A stretch of 64,000 bases of DNA from Tipula vernalis. Taxonomy: Eukaryota > Arthropoda > Insecta > Diptera > Tipulidae. The DNA is taken from the NCBI GenBank assembly GCA_958295665.1, contig OY282560.1, positions 22,713,653-22,777,652 of the forward strand, read 5' to 3'. The number at the start of each line of letters is the position of its first letter. Positions within the stretch are counted from its first letter, which is position 1. Below the pieces are notes generated by a model. It saw nothing but the letters and a program-made list of their open reading frames with translations, was not told the origin of the DNA and did no database searches. Shown here piece after piece: positions 1-11,442 of the stretch. The position numbers were made by a program, and so were the translations under genes.

Positions 1-2029
1 ACTCTATGATTTATAACCGTTAATTACTTACTCTGAAACATACATAATATAACACCCATTTTCACCCACACGTTTCGATTTCTTATATCGCGACGTTTCT
101 CATTTATTACACGTACGAACATATACACACGATTTATTAATTTAAAAACATTTTTTTCGATTTTTTTATTATTTTCGTGTCATAAACTAAGAAATTAAGA
201 ATTGAAATGAAAACATTTCAAATTTTTATCGACTCTAATCACAAATTTATTTATATCGTTAACATAAGCGCGATATACCTAATAGCTAAGCCGTATAGAG
301 TCATAATAATTTTTTTTTTTGTTTGTAAATGAGATCTCACACGTCGATTGAAATTCAATATTATTATAGATGACGTGATTTTTATGATTATTGATTTGTT
401 CATGATAATGAATATTCGTTACATCCTATTAAAAATGTATCGATACATATTAAGGTCAAATTAATTTACCTGAGAAATTGAATAAACCAACAAGAAATTT
501 TCAGAATTTACTAAACTTTAAGTATTTGATGAGAATTAAGTAATAAAATTCAAAGTTTAGCATACAGCAAATTATGTTACCATTGACATAGTCGCAAAAA
601 TGAACAAATAAAATTCGGTTTATTTTTATCAAAGGAAACTGATCGAAAAAAATCTGAGGAATGGCAATTCCGACCTAATATCACAAGATGTTGGAGGTGC
701 GAGTGCTATTCAGGGAAATCTACAGTAACAACTCTGTTTGAACGGACATCAGAAACAAGGAGCTGTTTTTTTTTGCTCCTTTATTGATATTCAAGGCGCT
801 TTTGATAATACCAAATTCTAAGTAATTTAGAAACAAGCCCTAATTTCATCAATAAATTCAAAAATTATCATTCCTCTAATATTACCTAAGCTGCATATTT
901 GGCCTTAAATGTGATCTTGCTTTCCTTTCCTAACCTGGCGATTATGTTTCGTAAAAAAATAGACAAAACTTGGCTATTATTAGACATTTTAAGGCTAATT
1001 ATGTGGCTAGGGATTCGGTAAACAATGTGGAGAGGCCCTTGGTAATTGTAGGCTAGAAAGATTATATGGATGTGAGGTGAAGCAGATTTTAAACCACAGG
1101 TTCACTAGCTTAGTGTTGCCCTTTGAACCAATTCAATAATTTTGTAGACCTCAAAATTTCTAACAGCACGGAATCATTTTTAAATTATAAGCTAATTAGG
1201 AATATAATAAATCAAAATTTATCTATTTTTATGAAATCAGTCAAATTTCACCTTAGCAGGCAAGTCTTATAACTTGACATATACCCTCCTCTCCTTCTTC
1301 GTGCGCCTACCACCCATAAATTGGGAGCAGCTGATTTAGACCAACTTTACAAATTTGCAAAACGAGACATTTTTATCGGAAAGTTTTAATAAAAGAAAAT
1401 ATCAATTAGGTAATTTCTTAGAAAGATCAGTGCAAGAGTTTCTTCTCGGTTGGTGAAGGTAAATTTCCCGAGTAGTTACACACCATTTAGTTCTATCCAA
1501 CTCTCGAACGACACTTTTCCCACAAAGCAACATCTTATAAAAATGAATCTAAAGGATTACGAATTTAGATTATTCCTTTCATAATCCTAGGGCCGCTGAA
1601 AGTCTTTCGGCCTTTTAAAGTTCGCTTAGATTAATTAAATAGTTTCATTTGAAATCAACAAATTGAATGCAGTAGGTATGTTGTAATTATAAATAATAAA
1701 TTCAAAATTATCAATGTCAGTTCAATCATGTTGTTGGTTTTTAGTTCGTTTCTCGTGGTTGGCCAACATTTTTTTATAGCTGCTTAACTCAAAAGTTTCC
1801 CTGTTACAACTAATTCACCAAAATTCTTACAACTAATTCAATAAAATTTCCTTTTCAAAAATCTAATTTCTGCTTAAATTCAGCTGACCTATTAAATCCG
1901 CATAAAATTTTCTGTTTGAACAGGTAACAGTTTGTCATTCGAAAATTTAATTTGAAAGGGCTGGAACCTAATGAGGTGATCAAAACTACGGCCCTCAAAA
2001 TTAACTAAACTCCCAAATCAATCCCTAAT
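1..2029. other. AT-rich non-coding DNA
   Basis: No open frame with coding character and no clear repeat unit was seen on either strand. Homopolymer T and A runs are frequent. The only local signal is a CAG/GTAAAT junction on the minus strand near 469/470, noted in the findings as a weak candidate ratchet splice point. Confidence 0.5.
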
Positions 2030-2830
2030 TGGAACTCTTAACTCAATCTTCGGCTCAACCTCAAATCAATTACCAAATCAGTTACCAAATCAATTACCAA
2101 ATCAATCTCGAATCGACTTTCAAATTAACTCTTAACTTAACCCCAATTCAACCCCACCCCCTATATAATTCCCTAATCGAACCTCTTACTTAACCCTAAG
2201 ATAAGCTAACTAAACCTTTAAAATAAACTTCAACTGAAATTAGGATGAACCAAATCTCAACCCTCCATTCAACTACACACATAACGGGTCAACACAATCC
2301 CAAAATCAATATTCATGCGTGGCTGAACTCAACTAAAATTAATTTAACCTAACCTTGCACTAAATCCTAAACTCGATCCTAAATTAAACCGTAAAACCGA
2401 ATCACTCACTCAAATTTAACAAACTCAACTTCAACTCAACAAAACCCAAAACTTAACCATAACTCAACCACAAGTCAACCTTCAACTCAACCCCAATTTA
2501 ACCCCCTACTCAACGCAAACTCAACGTTCAGCTCAATCCCTTAATCAACACGACTGGAAAACTAAATATAAATATATATGATTTCAACAACCTAACCACC
2601 TCCGCAACTCCCGAATACACTCCCAAATAAATCCCTCTTAACCACAACTCAATACTCTACTCGATAACTAAACCCTCAACGCAACCTTTAACTTAATGCC
2701 CAAGTCAATCCTCAATTCAATACGGTCAGGAAAATTAAATGCGGACAACTCAGAACAGGTCAAGCTAACTTGAGACTCAAATCTCAATTCAACCCCCAAA
2801 TAAAGCTCAATAAATCCTGCTCAATCCCTG
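2030..2830. repeat. degenerate AACTCAACC-type tandem repeat field
   Basis: About 800 bases are built from imperfect copies of short units such as aactcaacc, caactcaa and caaatcaatt, with strong C-versus-G asymmetry (C on the plus strand). The same sequence style recurs at 4505-4740 and 5120-5200, and as its reverse complement (gttgagttg, gggttgagttg) at 48740-48830 and 49890-50070. No ORF or conserved motif is visible. It is best read as a decayed minisatellite that sits beside dispersed elements. Confidence 0.7.
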
Positions 2831-2841
2831 GGCCGAAACAA

Positions 2842-4501
2842 ATGAATGTGAAGTTTATGCTAAAAAAATAACAAAAAATTACACTGTTAAATTAGCAGTT
2901 TTCCAATTGGAATTTAAATTATATGAAAATTTAAATTTTTTGTAATTTTGGATTTTTCGTACCACCAAACAGATTCTTTTCATCGTTTTCAGATAGCTGG
3001 ACCATCTGTTTATCTCGTTAACCAAAAACATCCAATTGTGTTGAACATTACTACAATTCCGACAATTTAAAACTTGACTGATTTTTAATGGTTTAAATAA
3101 TTATTTAGCGTCGATCCTGGAAATGTCCCAAAGGTCCCGCACATTTCTTAGAATAGCTAAGCCATATAGCGGTCAATGTCACCAAGCCTATCCAATTATA
3201 ATGAACTATAATATATTTCACAGTTGTTGGAATTTTTAATAATTTTCCATTATTTTAAAAAGTTTTACCATTGGTATATCGCCGACCGCAGAGATGTCCA
3301 CAAGGTCTTGCCTATATTTTCGGATAACTTGGCCATGTGCCAGTCTACGTGGTCAATCTTATCCAATTGTGATGAACTATACTATACTTCACAGAATTTA
3401 GAATTTTTAATAATTTTGATGGTTTTTAAAATGGTTGTATCTTCGATCGCAGAGATATATGTATGTCATGTGGCCAAGTTATCCGAAAATATGAAACAGA
3501 TCCGGTGAACATCTTTGCGTTCGCAGATACAACTATTTTTAAAACCATCAAAATTATTAAAAATTTTAAATTCTGTGAAGTATAGTATAGTTTATCACAA
3601 TTGGATAAGATTGACCACGTATAGACTGGCATATGGTCAAATTATCCAAAAATATAGGCAAGACCTTGTGAACATCTCTGCGGTCGGCGATATAAAACTT
3701 TTAAAATAATGGAAAATTATGAAAAATTCCAAAAACTGTGAAATATATTATAGTTCATTATAATTGGACAGGCTTGGTGACATTGACCCTTATATGGATT
3801 AGCTATTCTTAGAAATGTGCAGGACACTTCCAGGATCGACGCTAAATAATTATTTAAACCATTAAAAATCAGTCAACTTTTAAATTATCTGAATTGTAGT
3901 AATGTTCAAAACAATTGGATGTATTTGCTTAACGAGATAAACAGATGGTCCGGCTATCTGAAAACGATGAAAAGAATCTGTTTGGTGGTACGAAAAATCC
4001 AAAATTACAAAAAATTTAAATTTTCATATAACCGAGCAAACGGCGCAGTGGTTAAAGCTGCGGCGGTTGGATCGGGAGGCCCCGGGTTCGAATCCCTATA
4101 GGGGCGGGATGCAAAAGGGATTTTTCATCATCTGATTACGATCGGTGCTGAAGATGAACACATCTATGACCCCCTGTTGAGAGTGCGGAATCCATGGGCC
4201 GACCCACCTTTCATGTCAGCACTATAGGTTGGCATAAAGCAATGCAATGTGCAGGTGGTTTAAACGAAAACGGGTCTATAGCCGTACGTCCTCGATTTGG
4301 CTAATAAAGGCGTAAGGTAGGACGTAAAAAGCGAACTGCGAAAGAGTTGGGAGTGCCTCGAGCCCCAGAACAGATTGCAGGGATAAAAACAAAAAAACAA
4401 ACAAACAAACAATTTTCATATAATTTAATTCCAATTGGAAAATATCTAATTTAACAGTGTAATTTTTTGTTATTTTTTTTAAGCATAAACTTCACACTCA
4501 T
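2842..4501. mobile_element. foldback-type element: long imperfect inverted repeat with internal subrepeats
   Basis: The sequence from about 2842 (tgtgaagtttatgc) to about 3460 is repeated in reverse complement from about 3500 to 4501 (gcataaacttcaca), with roughly 85-95% identity by eye and a spacer of some tens of bases. Each arm contains about three diverged subrepeats of 160-171 bp, beginning tccaattgtg/tccaattata near 3031, 3191 and 3362. Long arms made of internal repeats are the known design of Drosophila foldback (FB) elements. Membership in that family is inference. No transposase is present. Short ORFs inside are by-products of the palindrome. The right arm is interrupted by a SINE at 4032-4410; without it the arms are near equal in length. 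Confidence 0.75.
4032..4410 (+). mobile_element. tRNA-derived SINE with target-site duplication
   Basis: The 5' part resembles a tRNA gene. An A-box-like GGCGCAGTGG lies at 4042-4051 and a perfect B box GGTTCGAATCC at 4085-4095, the internal RNA polymerase III promoter elements. A non-tRNA body follows, including a hairpin (acgtcct ... aggacgt near 4285-4325), and the 3' end is an A-rich (caaa)n tail at about 4386-4410. The 11-bp target duplication ttttcatataa flanks it exactly at 4021-4031 and 4413-4423. It interrupts the right arm of the foldback element, so it arrived later. The head does not fold into a complete clean tRNA, so a functional tRNA gene is unlikely. Confidence 0.9.
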
Positions 4502-4504
4502 CGA

Positions 4505-5062
4505 AAAAATGCATGCGTACATGATCTCGACTCAAGCTAATTTCCAACTAAACCCACAACTCTCCCAAAATAAATCCATAACTAGACCCTCAGTAAACCA
4601 GAACTGAATCCCAGCTCAACTCCCAATTCAAAAATCAACTCAACCACAAATTCAATCATTACACTAACACGGTCTGAAAATCGAGTGCATCGATGAACTC
4701 ATCATACTCACCATTAACTTATTTCCAAACTCAACGTCCAAGCCATTCGTCAAATAAGCGCGACTTGAAAGACCGTTGCACCATCACTCAATCATTCTTT
4801 TACACCGTCATGCCCTCATTCCATCATACCATCATACCATCATCATGCCACTTTACCGCCGAACCATCGTACCAATATACCATTATACCATTATACCATT
4901 ACACCATTAACCATTATAGTATTACCATTGTACTATTGTCATTATACCATTACAATTATACCATTGTACCAGTATCCTATTAAACTTACACCATTATAGT
5001 ATTATACCATTATACCATTACATTATTTACCAGTATACCATTACCATTATACCATTCACATC
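4505..5062. repeat. AACTC-type repeats followed by an (ATTATACC)n-like minisatellite
   Basis: 4505-4740 is again aactcaacc-like. From about 4810 to 5062 the sequence becomes imperfect copies of accattat / ataccatt (attataccattataccatt and variants). The same two textures occur side by side, in reverse complement, at 48740-50070 (ggttgagttg plus gatggtatgatggtatg), which makes this a composite repeat rather than chance. Confidence 0.7.
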
Positions 5063-5204
5063 GCGTGTGAATTTGTTTAAATATCGTTCTTACATAAATA
5101 ATTCACATAGATTTATCAACTGCTCACTTAATTCCAATCCAACCCAAACCCAACCTCCTCCCAATTCAACCCCAAATTCAGTATCCAACTCAATATTCAA
5201 ACCA

Positions 5205-5490
5205 ACATACATACATGAAAAAATGGTAAATATTTATAAAACCGGTTTTGGGTCAATTAGTATGGCCGGTAATCCACCCTCGTGGCATAAAATTTCAAAA
5301 AGTTGTTCAATTCTCCGCCTTGCCACAAGAAATAGATTGGCGAAAAAAAAATACAAATCGGACAAGCCGTTCTCGAGATATCATGAGTACAGATATCAAG
5401 ACATTCAGACGGATGGACATTTTTTTCGGACTCAGAGGGTTTTAAAACGTCGAGAAAAGTGGTTTTGTACCAACCAAATTTATATTCACT
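5205..5490 (-). repeat. dispersed repeat family H, copy 1
   Basis: This block matches the reverse complement of about 48400-48740. Shared landmarks are gaaaagtggttttg near 5455, a cagacggatggaca run near 5405, and a tctcgagatatcatg segment, each with its complement in the other copy. Both copies are flanked by the AACTC-type repeats. The core around a CAGACxGA-type octamer resembles family G at 53.7 and 59.9 kb. It has no coding capacity. The full ends of the element are not clear. Confidence 0.6.
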
Positions 5491-5849
5491 TGTGACAGGA
5501 TTTCAATACTTTGGTCTTTTTAGACCGAAGTAATACCGTAATGGCTATGCGATTGGTCGGTTCTCTTGGTCAAATTGACAATTTTTCCTTCTCGTGTATT
5601 GAACAAGTAGGCTTGTATTATTTGATTTGAGCTGATTTGATTGGTATAGAGAGTTTGGAAATAAATATTATGGTATTTTCTCACCGTTATCACTGAATGT
5701 TACTTATTCCGTTAATATTAAAAAAAAGGTTTTCTGTTTGAATTTAATCAGCTATGAGCATAAGCTGAAACAGAGGCCACAGAAATTTTCCAGCCGAATT
5801 AGGTTTTAAATCGGGCTTATAAATTAAAACAATTAGTCAAAAGGCTTTT

Positions 5850-6345
5850 CTTCAATCGCTGTATTTTTTACGTAGATTAAGACTCCCGAGCTCGGAATGG
5901 GCAAAGGGTCGGAAAACAAGGTTTTCACCTATTTTAAGAGGTCGGGATCACTTTTTCGCAAATAACTCGGTTATTTTGCATTTTAGGAAAAAATATAAAG
6001 TGACAAAGTTGTTCGTTTTCTATCGATATAGGTCAAAGAAATTCGAGTAAAAGAGATAGTTCACCCGAATTAGGCAAAAATCTGTCTTTAGAAAGTAATA
6101 AATTGGAAAGAAGCGGTAATCGGTGTAGTAATCGGTGTATTTTGTCGCGTAGATTATGATTTGGTTGAGTGACGAGATCGGATGAATGGGAAAAGGTCGA
6201 AAAAAGGACGGTTTACCAATTTAAGAAGGTTTCAATCACGTTTTTGTGTAGTTGTTCAACGGAAAATTTCCTATCGATATGTGTAAATGGTTATTTCATT
6301 CATTTCTTTTTACAAAGAAATTCGAATAATAAAGAAAAGTCAGTT
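5850..6345. repeat. diverged direct duplication, period about 277 bp
   Basis: The segment starting tgtattttttacgtagatta (about 5859) is repeated from about 6136 as tgtattttgtcgcgtagatta. Both continue through a gaatggg(a/c)aa-ggtcg block, a tt(t)aagagg/taagaagg block, tatcgatat and aaagaaattcga. Divergence is substantial. Function and family are unknown. The block ends shortly before the left end of the 8.6 kb transposon. Confidence 0.6.
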
Positions 6346-6510
6346 CTTAAATACCAAGAAATGGATCAAATTTTAATTTCTTTTCACTCGATGTTTTACT
6401 AGATTGGGTTGATTCAATATCACCGGTCTCAGCATTGTTAAATTCATCAACGGTAATATTTCTAATTGTTTTCAAAAACAATCTTTCCATTCGGACCACA
6501 ATTCTCACTA

Positions 6511-6524
6511 CACTCAGAAAAAAA
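6511..6524 (+). repeat. left terminal inverted repeat of the CACTA-like element
   Basis: CACTCAGAAAAAAA pairs exactly with 15103-15116 on the opposite strand. A TA precedes it directly. Confidence 0.9.
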
Positions 6525-7915
6525 ACACCTTATGAAAATTCAATAGTACGACTATTAATTTTATGGTTCATGGAATAATAAGTTTTTCCTTTTAATTCAA
6601 TAGTTTTCATGTCTTTTTATACTATTAATTGTTAAAAAATTTATAAATGTTTAATCAACAAGATAAACTATTGATTTAAAGGTAATTTAACTATATTTTC
6701 AATAGTATTTTAGACTTAGATTTAACAATACAGTACTATTAAGGTTTTATATGGTGAGACACTATTACTTCCATAATATTTTCTTTTGATTTAATTAGGT
6801 GTACTATAGAATACATTTACAATAGTATGATAAACTTGATTTTCATTATTGATTTAATAGGACTAACTATTGGTTTCGTATTTAATACTATACAAATTAT
6901 TGCTTTCATAAGACTTTATTACTGATTTAATGCGGTTTTTACTATATAATGAGAAGGCATGTTTGATGGAATGTTAATTTTATTTTTTTAAATAAAACGA
7001 GAAAAATACTGGAAATGTTGCAGTATTTTTTAATAAAAATGAAACTGCATGATTCGGTAAACAATTTACTAGAAAATGTAATAAGTGACCTCTTCTGAAA
7101 TTTTGGAAACCAACCATGATTTTTACAAAGTTTTAAAAGACATTATTGTATAAATTTGTCTCGATTTCACCAACTTCCCGCATTATGTAATTCTTAAGAT
7201 CCCTATTAGTATGAATGATCTTTCTTATCAGCATGAACTTATCCCTCCATATAATTAATTAGTAGAAATCTAGGAGTATTATGTCGCACGATCTGGTACC
7301 AATTGACATTGCCATTTCGTGAAAATTTCAGTTACTGAACTTATCTCGTAAAATATCAATCAACACTGTCCCACACTGTGAGAAACCCCACTTTCTCACA
7401 ATTACAATGACCATTCACAATGACCATTCTCAGAAACGTACTGCAGATTTGATAGTTCTGAATTAATTTCTTAATTGATTAAGCTGTATCTTTGGTAATT
7501 ATTTTAAATCAATAAAAATACTGCTAATACTTCAGTTAAATAAGTTAAATTTATCAGGCTTATTATCAAAAAATGTTTATTTTGCTTCGGCTCATTTAGT
7601 CTATCTTATTCAATCAATTAGAAAAACTTGTTTTACGTACTATTAGCATATAGGTATTCTACAGTATACTTTATGAAATCAATTATAAAATTATTTGCAA
7701 ACAATAATTTTCAAATCGTTAAATATGTGTTCAATAATTCTGTTATTCATTAGCATGCAAGTATTAATTTCATACGATTTTATTATTGATTTAATGTTAC
7801 GTACTGTAGAATACATATAAAAACATAGATATTCATATTAATTTAATAGGACTTTCTGTTAAATGCATATTTAATAGTATCCGTAGTATTGTTTTCATGA
7901 GATTTTCAGATAGAT
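6525..7915. repeat. left subterminal repeat field
   Basis: Many short motifs such as aatagtat, actattaa, ttcaatagt and aatttaatagga occur in both orientations, densest at 6540-6940 and again at 7620-7900. The same motifs fill the right end. In CACTA elements such fields bind the element's own accessory protein; that function is inferred here. Confidence 0.75.
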
Positions 7916-7920
7916 TCCAA

Positions 7921-8300
7921 TTCGAAATAACGGTGCTCTTATACAAGTTGTTCATGTTCATTCGTGTGATACCATTTATGGAAGTTGGACGTGATTTTTT
8001 TCGTATTAAAATTAATTATTTTTAAAAATTAAAATTAAAGGTGATTTTTTAATTAATGTTTCAAACAAGTAGTTTAGTGAAAAGTGTAACGTAATAAAAC
8101 AGTTTTTTTTATTAAATTAATTTTGGACATAACTATTGAGTTCGAAATAACGTAGCACGTGTTCTAGTTGTACACGTTCATTCGCGGGACATCATTTGTA
8201 GAAAACTAAAGGTGGTTTTTTGATTCATGTGTACAAACATTTCGTTTAGTGAAAAGTGTAACGGAATAAAACAGTTTTTTTTATTAACATTTAATTTGAG
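7921..8300 (+). promoter_or_regulatory. tandemly duplicated promoter/5' leader region of the transposon
   Basis: Two diverged direct copies start at ttcgaaataacg (7921 and 8141). Each ends with a gtttagtgaaaagtgtaacg block and aataaaacagttttttt (about 8074-8110 and 8245-8282). They lie directly upstream of the first exon of the accessory gene, so a promoter role is plausible. No precise start site can be named. Confidence 0.45.
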
Positions 8301-8554
8301 ACAATCGTTAATCTTTTAATTTGGGACAATCGTGAATCAACAATCATTGTGTTTGGCTCAATTTAACGGTAAATGCAACCTAAGCAATTATTCATCATTA
8401 TTTAAAGGTATGTATTAGTGAATGTTTATTTATCGAACTGTTTTTATTTATCGTATGTTTTATTAGTGTAGTTTGTAAACTATCGTTTTTCCTAAATTAT
8501 TTTAAATGCGCTATACAGGATATCCCGCATAACAATAACCATCTTTTTGACCTA

Positions 8555-11383
8555 ATGGAGGATATAGACCTGCTGCATACATACATAACTGCTGATGAAG
8601 CAACCATCTTCGAAACCGATAATGTGGAGTTAAAATCCTTAATTTGCGAAAAATTTGGATTGGCAGAAGAAGTTTTTTTACGACTTAATGGTAAACTGAA
8701 GCGCTGTTCTCGGCTTAACCGAACACAAGATAAAATATACCTTATTCGGCGGCTCCTTATGTGATAATAATTTATGGGTGTATTTTACAGCATTATACAT
8801 ACTACTATTTTATTTTGATTTTTTTATTATTTCTTATATAAAGCTTGTGGGATTGATATGGAGAGTCTTGTTGTCTTAACGGAAAAGGATCTAGAAGACC
8901 TTTTTCCGGTTGAGCAAATAGGAGTAAGGGCAAAGTTGAGATACCATCTGGATATTTGGAGACGAAGTGTAAAATATTAATTTCAATTTAACCTTAATTT
9001 TATACTTCCTACTCTATATTTAATTATTTATTAGGCAGGCACATTATCAATCACCACCACTACAAAAGAATGGATTGAGCGACATTGCTCTCCTTCATGT
9101 CAATCCTCTGCACAGCATTCGGTTTTATCATATAGCGCTACTTCGACATCTAGTTTTACTATAGAATTAAATAATTCAAAATTCAAAGAATTATTAGCAA
9201 AATCTGAACGCGGAAATGAAATAATAAAATATTATCAAGAGCATGATTCATTAACCGATTTACACCGAAAAACATTAATTTCCATTATTGTAGACCACTA
9301 TTCAATGGAAAATGTTGCAATGGGGATGAATGATATTGTGCTTATCACAAATATTATTAAAGAAGTTTTTCCTTTAGAATGTAGTGTAAGCCAGTTTTTT
9401 TCGTAATTTGTCACTAAAATTTATTTTTTTACTAGTACAGTAATAATCAGGGGCTATTTCTGAATACGATACGAAACCTAATCAATGAGATTCATATTTG
9501 ATTTGAATCAGATTCGTACGATTCGTATTTAAAATTCAATATGAATCTCATTGATTCTTTTTCATATCGTATTCAGAAATAGCGCCCCAGACTTAACGAA
9601 AAGCAGACAAAAATTTAATTTTGTAAAATCGGATATTTCTGATAAAATGCCTGATGCGTTTTAAAAACATGTTTTCAAACCTTATAGATTTCCTAAGATT
9701 TAAAAACATATTTTTTAAAAACATCCATGTTGAAAGAAACGTCCTAAATTACGTAATCAACAATGTTTGTGCCTTATTCGTTAAATCGGGTTTGACCTGT
9801 TTGCCTATTTTGCTATATTTTTTATTTTGTATATTTCTTTGATTTTTATAACAGGATTATTACTTCCGGAAACGAGGTCGTGGACTGAATCCTATTGGCA
9901 AATTATACGACAAAGCGGTTAACGCACGCGTGAAAATAAGAAAACTCGAAAATTCTCTAAGCGGAAACCAGAATGGTAATACAACTAAAATTTTGGCTAG
10001 TATACCTTTTTAATGAACTCTCTTAAGGTCCGCATACTGAAGGTAACGACACCAATTTAACGACTGAAATACCGGCCACAGACGACGAAGAAAAAACCAT
10101 CATTTGGCTGAGCCACAACAATGAACCGTGGGCAGATGTAGAAGAAAAATGGACATCAGTTTTAAACATTAGAAAACGAGACATTTTAACGGAGGGTGAA
10201 AACATATTAAAAAAATGGCCCCTTTTTAAGCATAGTCTTGGGCATACATTGGTAATTTATTTTGAACTTTAATTATAAGTACAATTATTATAAATTTATA
10301 AAACGTTTAACAGGTTGAAATTGACTACAACGTTACTTTCCCCAAAAACTCATCGGAATTATATACCAAATGGCCAATATTTAAAAAAGGCGTCATTTCA
10401 TATTTTAAGGAAAACATAAAGGATAAAACATCGCGTAGTTTACTTAAGGCCTTGCAGAAAGAGATTGATACCAGTAAGTTAAATTTCAAAATTTCTAACA
10501 AATTATCCCATTTTTTTTACCAAAACTTTATAATCTGAACCTGTTAAATATGTATACACTAGAATATTAGCCGCATTTCACGAAACTAAGTAAATCGGAA
10601 CACATCGTACGTTTAAGGTATCAACAAAAATTAAACTAATTTTTGTTTTTGGATCAAACATTTGCTGTTTGCATTCTTCAGTATATAGTTTAGTCTAGAT
10701 GGTACTTGGAATGAAAAAATTAACAATTTTTTTTTTGGGGTAATTTATGTCCACATTGTTATCATTTTTAAGTTCCAAGTAAAAATATTACCCAGCTACG
10801 ATAACATTGAAAATTGCATATTCAAAAATACACATTTTCTTATTTTTCATTTAAACAAACTAATGTTTTCTAAAATTTAAAATTTTTAAAAAATCTATTT
10901 ATTTCAGACTCTCAGGACTGCGTAGTTTTTATGCTGTTACATTCAATTTTGCAATCATCAATTGTGTCAACTCCATCAACCAGCAAAAAAAACAAGTGGA
11001 AGCCGAGCATACTTGACTGTCAGGAGTCAACACTAGTTCACTGCATAAGTGTAAGACAGTACCAAGAAAAAGTGGAGAAACTAAAAACAAAATTTTTTGA
11101 CAAAGGTATGACGTTTCAACCCATAATCATTGCTGTAGGACCAGACTTGACTGTTTTAGAAAGTTTTTTTACATATTACGATGGAATATTGTACAAATTC
11201 TCCAGTTTTTTGAAATGTTTGGATACCACTTTTAAATTGTTCCAAGTTATGAATTTTAATTATCCAATCGCAGGCAAAAATGTTTTTTGTTTTATTGAAA
11301 ACTTTTTTTATAATTTTAACACGACAAAAAATTCTAATGTTATAAGTTTGATAAATTATCTTCGCCACAATCATTCTGAATAA
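8555..11383 (+). CDS. transposon accessory protein with SAM-like domain, spliced (about 530 aa)
   Basis: Coding exons read 8555-8690, 8844-8968, 9035-9385, 9855-9975, 10028-10251, 10314-10473 and 10908-11383. All introns are GT-AG, phases match, and the total is 1593 nt including the stop. A non-coding leader exon probably ends at 8407 (donor GTATGT) and joins 8519. Residues about 30-85 resemble a sterile alpha motif, with the segment CGIDMESLVVLTEKDLEDLF on exon 3. A basic patch with RKRGRG opens exon 5. The last exon has FQPIIIAVGPDL followed by a segment ending DTTFKLFQVMNFNYP, like the C-terminal domain of accessory ORFs that I recall from animal EnSpm-like elements. It lies about 60 bp before the transposase ORF and contains a MITE in its fourth coding intron. 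It is presumably the DNA-binding or regulatory partner of the transposase (inference). Intron boundaries are predicted by eye. Confidence 0.7.
9450..9588. mobile_element. 139-bp MITE-like palindrome in an intron of the accessory gene
   Basis: The ends ggggctatttctgaatacga and tcgtattcagaaatagcgcccc are near-perfect inverted repeats that continue inward through caatgagattcatatt, so almost the whole segment folds into one hairpin. No convincing target duplication was found. It sits in the intron 9386-9854, so splicing can remove it. It is a nested insertion into the larger transposon. Confidence 0.75.
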
Positions 11384-11384
11384 A
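11379..11384 (+). terminator. AATAAA polyadenylation signal overlapping the accessory-gene stop codon
   Basis: AATAAA at 11379-11384 contains the TAA stop at 11381-11383. If used, cleavage would fall in the short gap before the transposase start at 11443. Choice of this signal versus read-through could decide whether the downstream transposase is on the same transcript (inference). Confidence 0.45.
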
Positions 11385-11442
11385 AGCAGTTGTTAAGACA
11401 AAATTGATCTTAAATTGGAATTATAATAACATCAACATCAAA

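Noticed and set aside
3224..4101. Several 60-94 codon frames
   Set aside because: They are translations of the foldback arms and the SINE head, mirrored on both strands by the palindrome.
4032..4105. tRNA gene
   Set aside because: A and B boxes are present, but the acceptor stem does not close, and the unit continues into a SINE body with an A-rich tail and target duplication.
9450..9588. hAT-type MITE
   Set aside because: The CAGGGG-like border suggested hAT, but no 8-bp target duplication is present and the right border differs.
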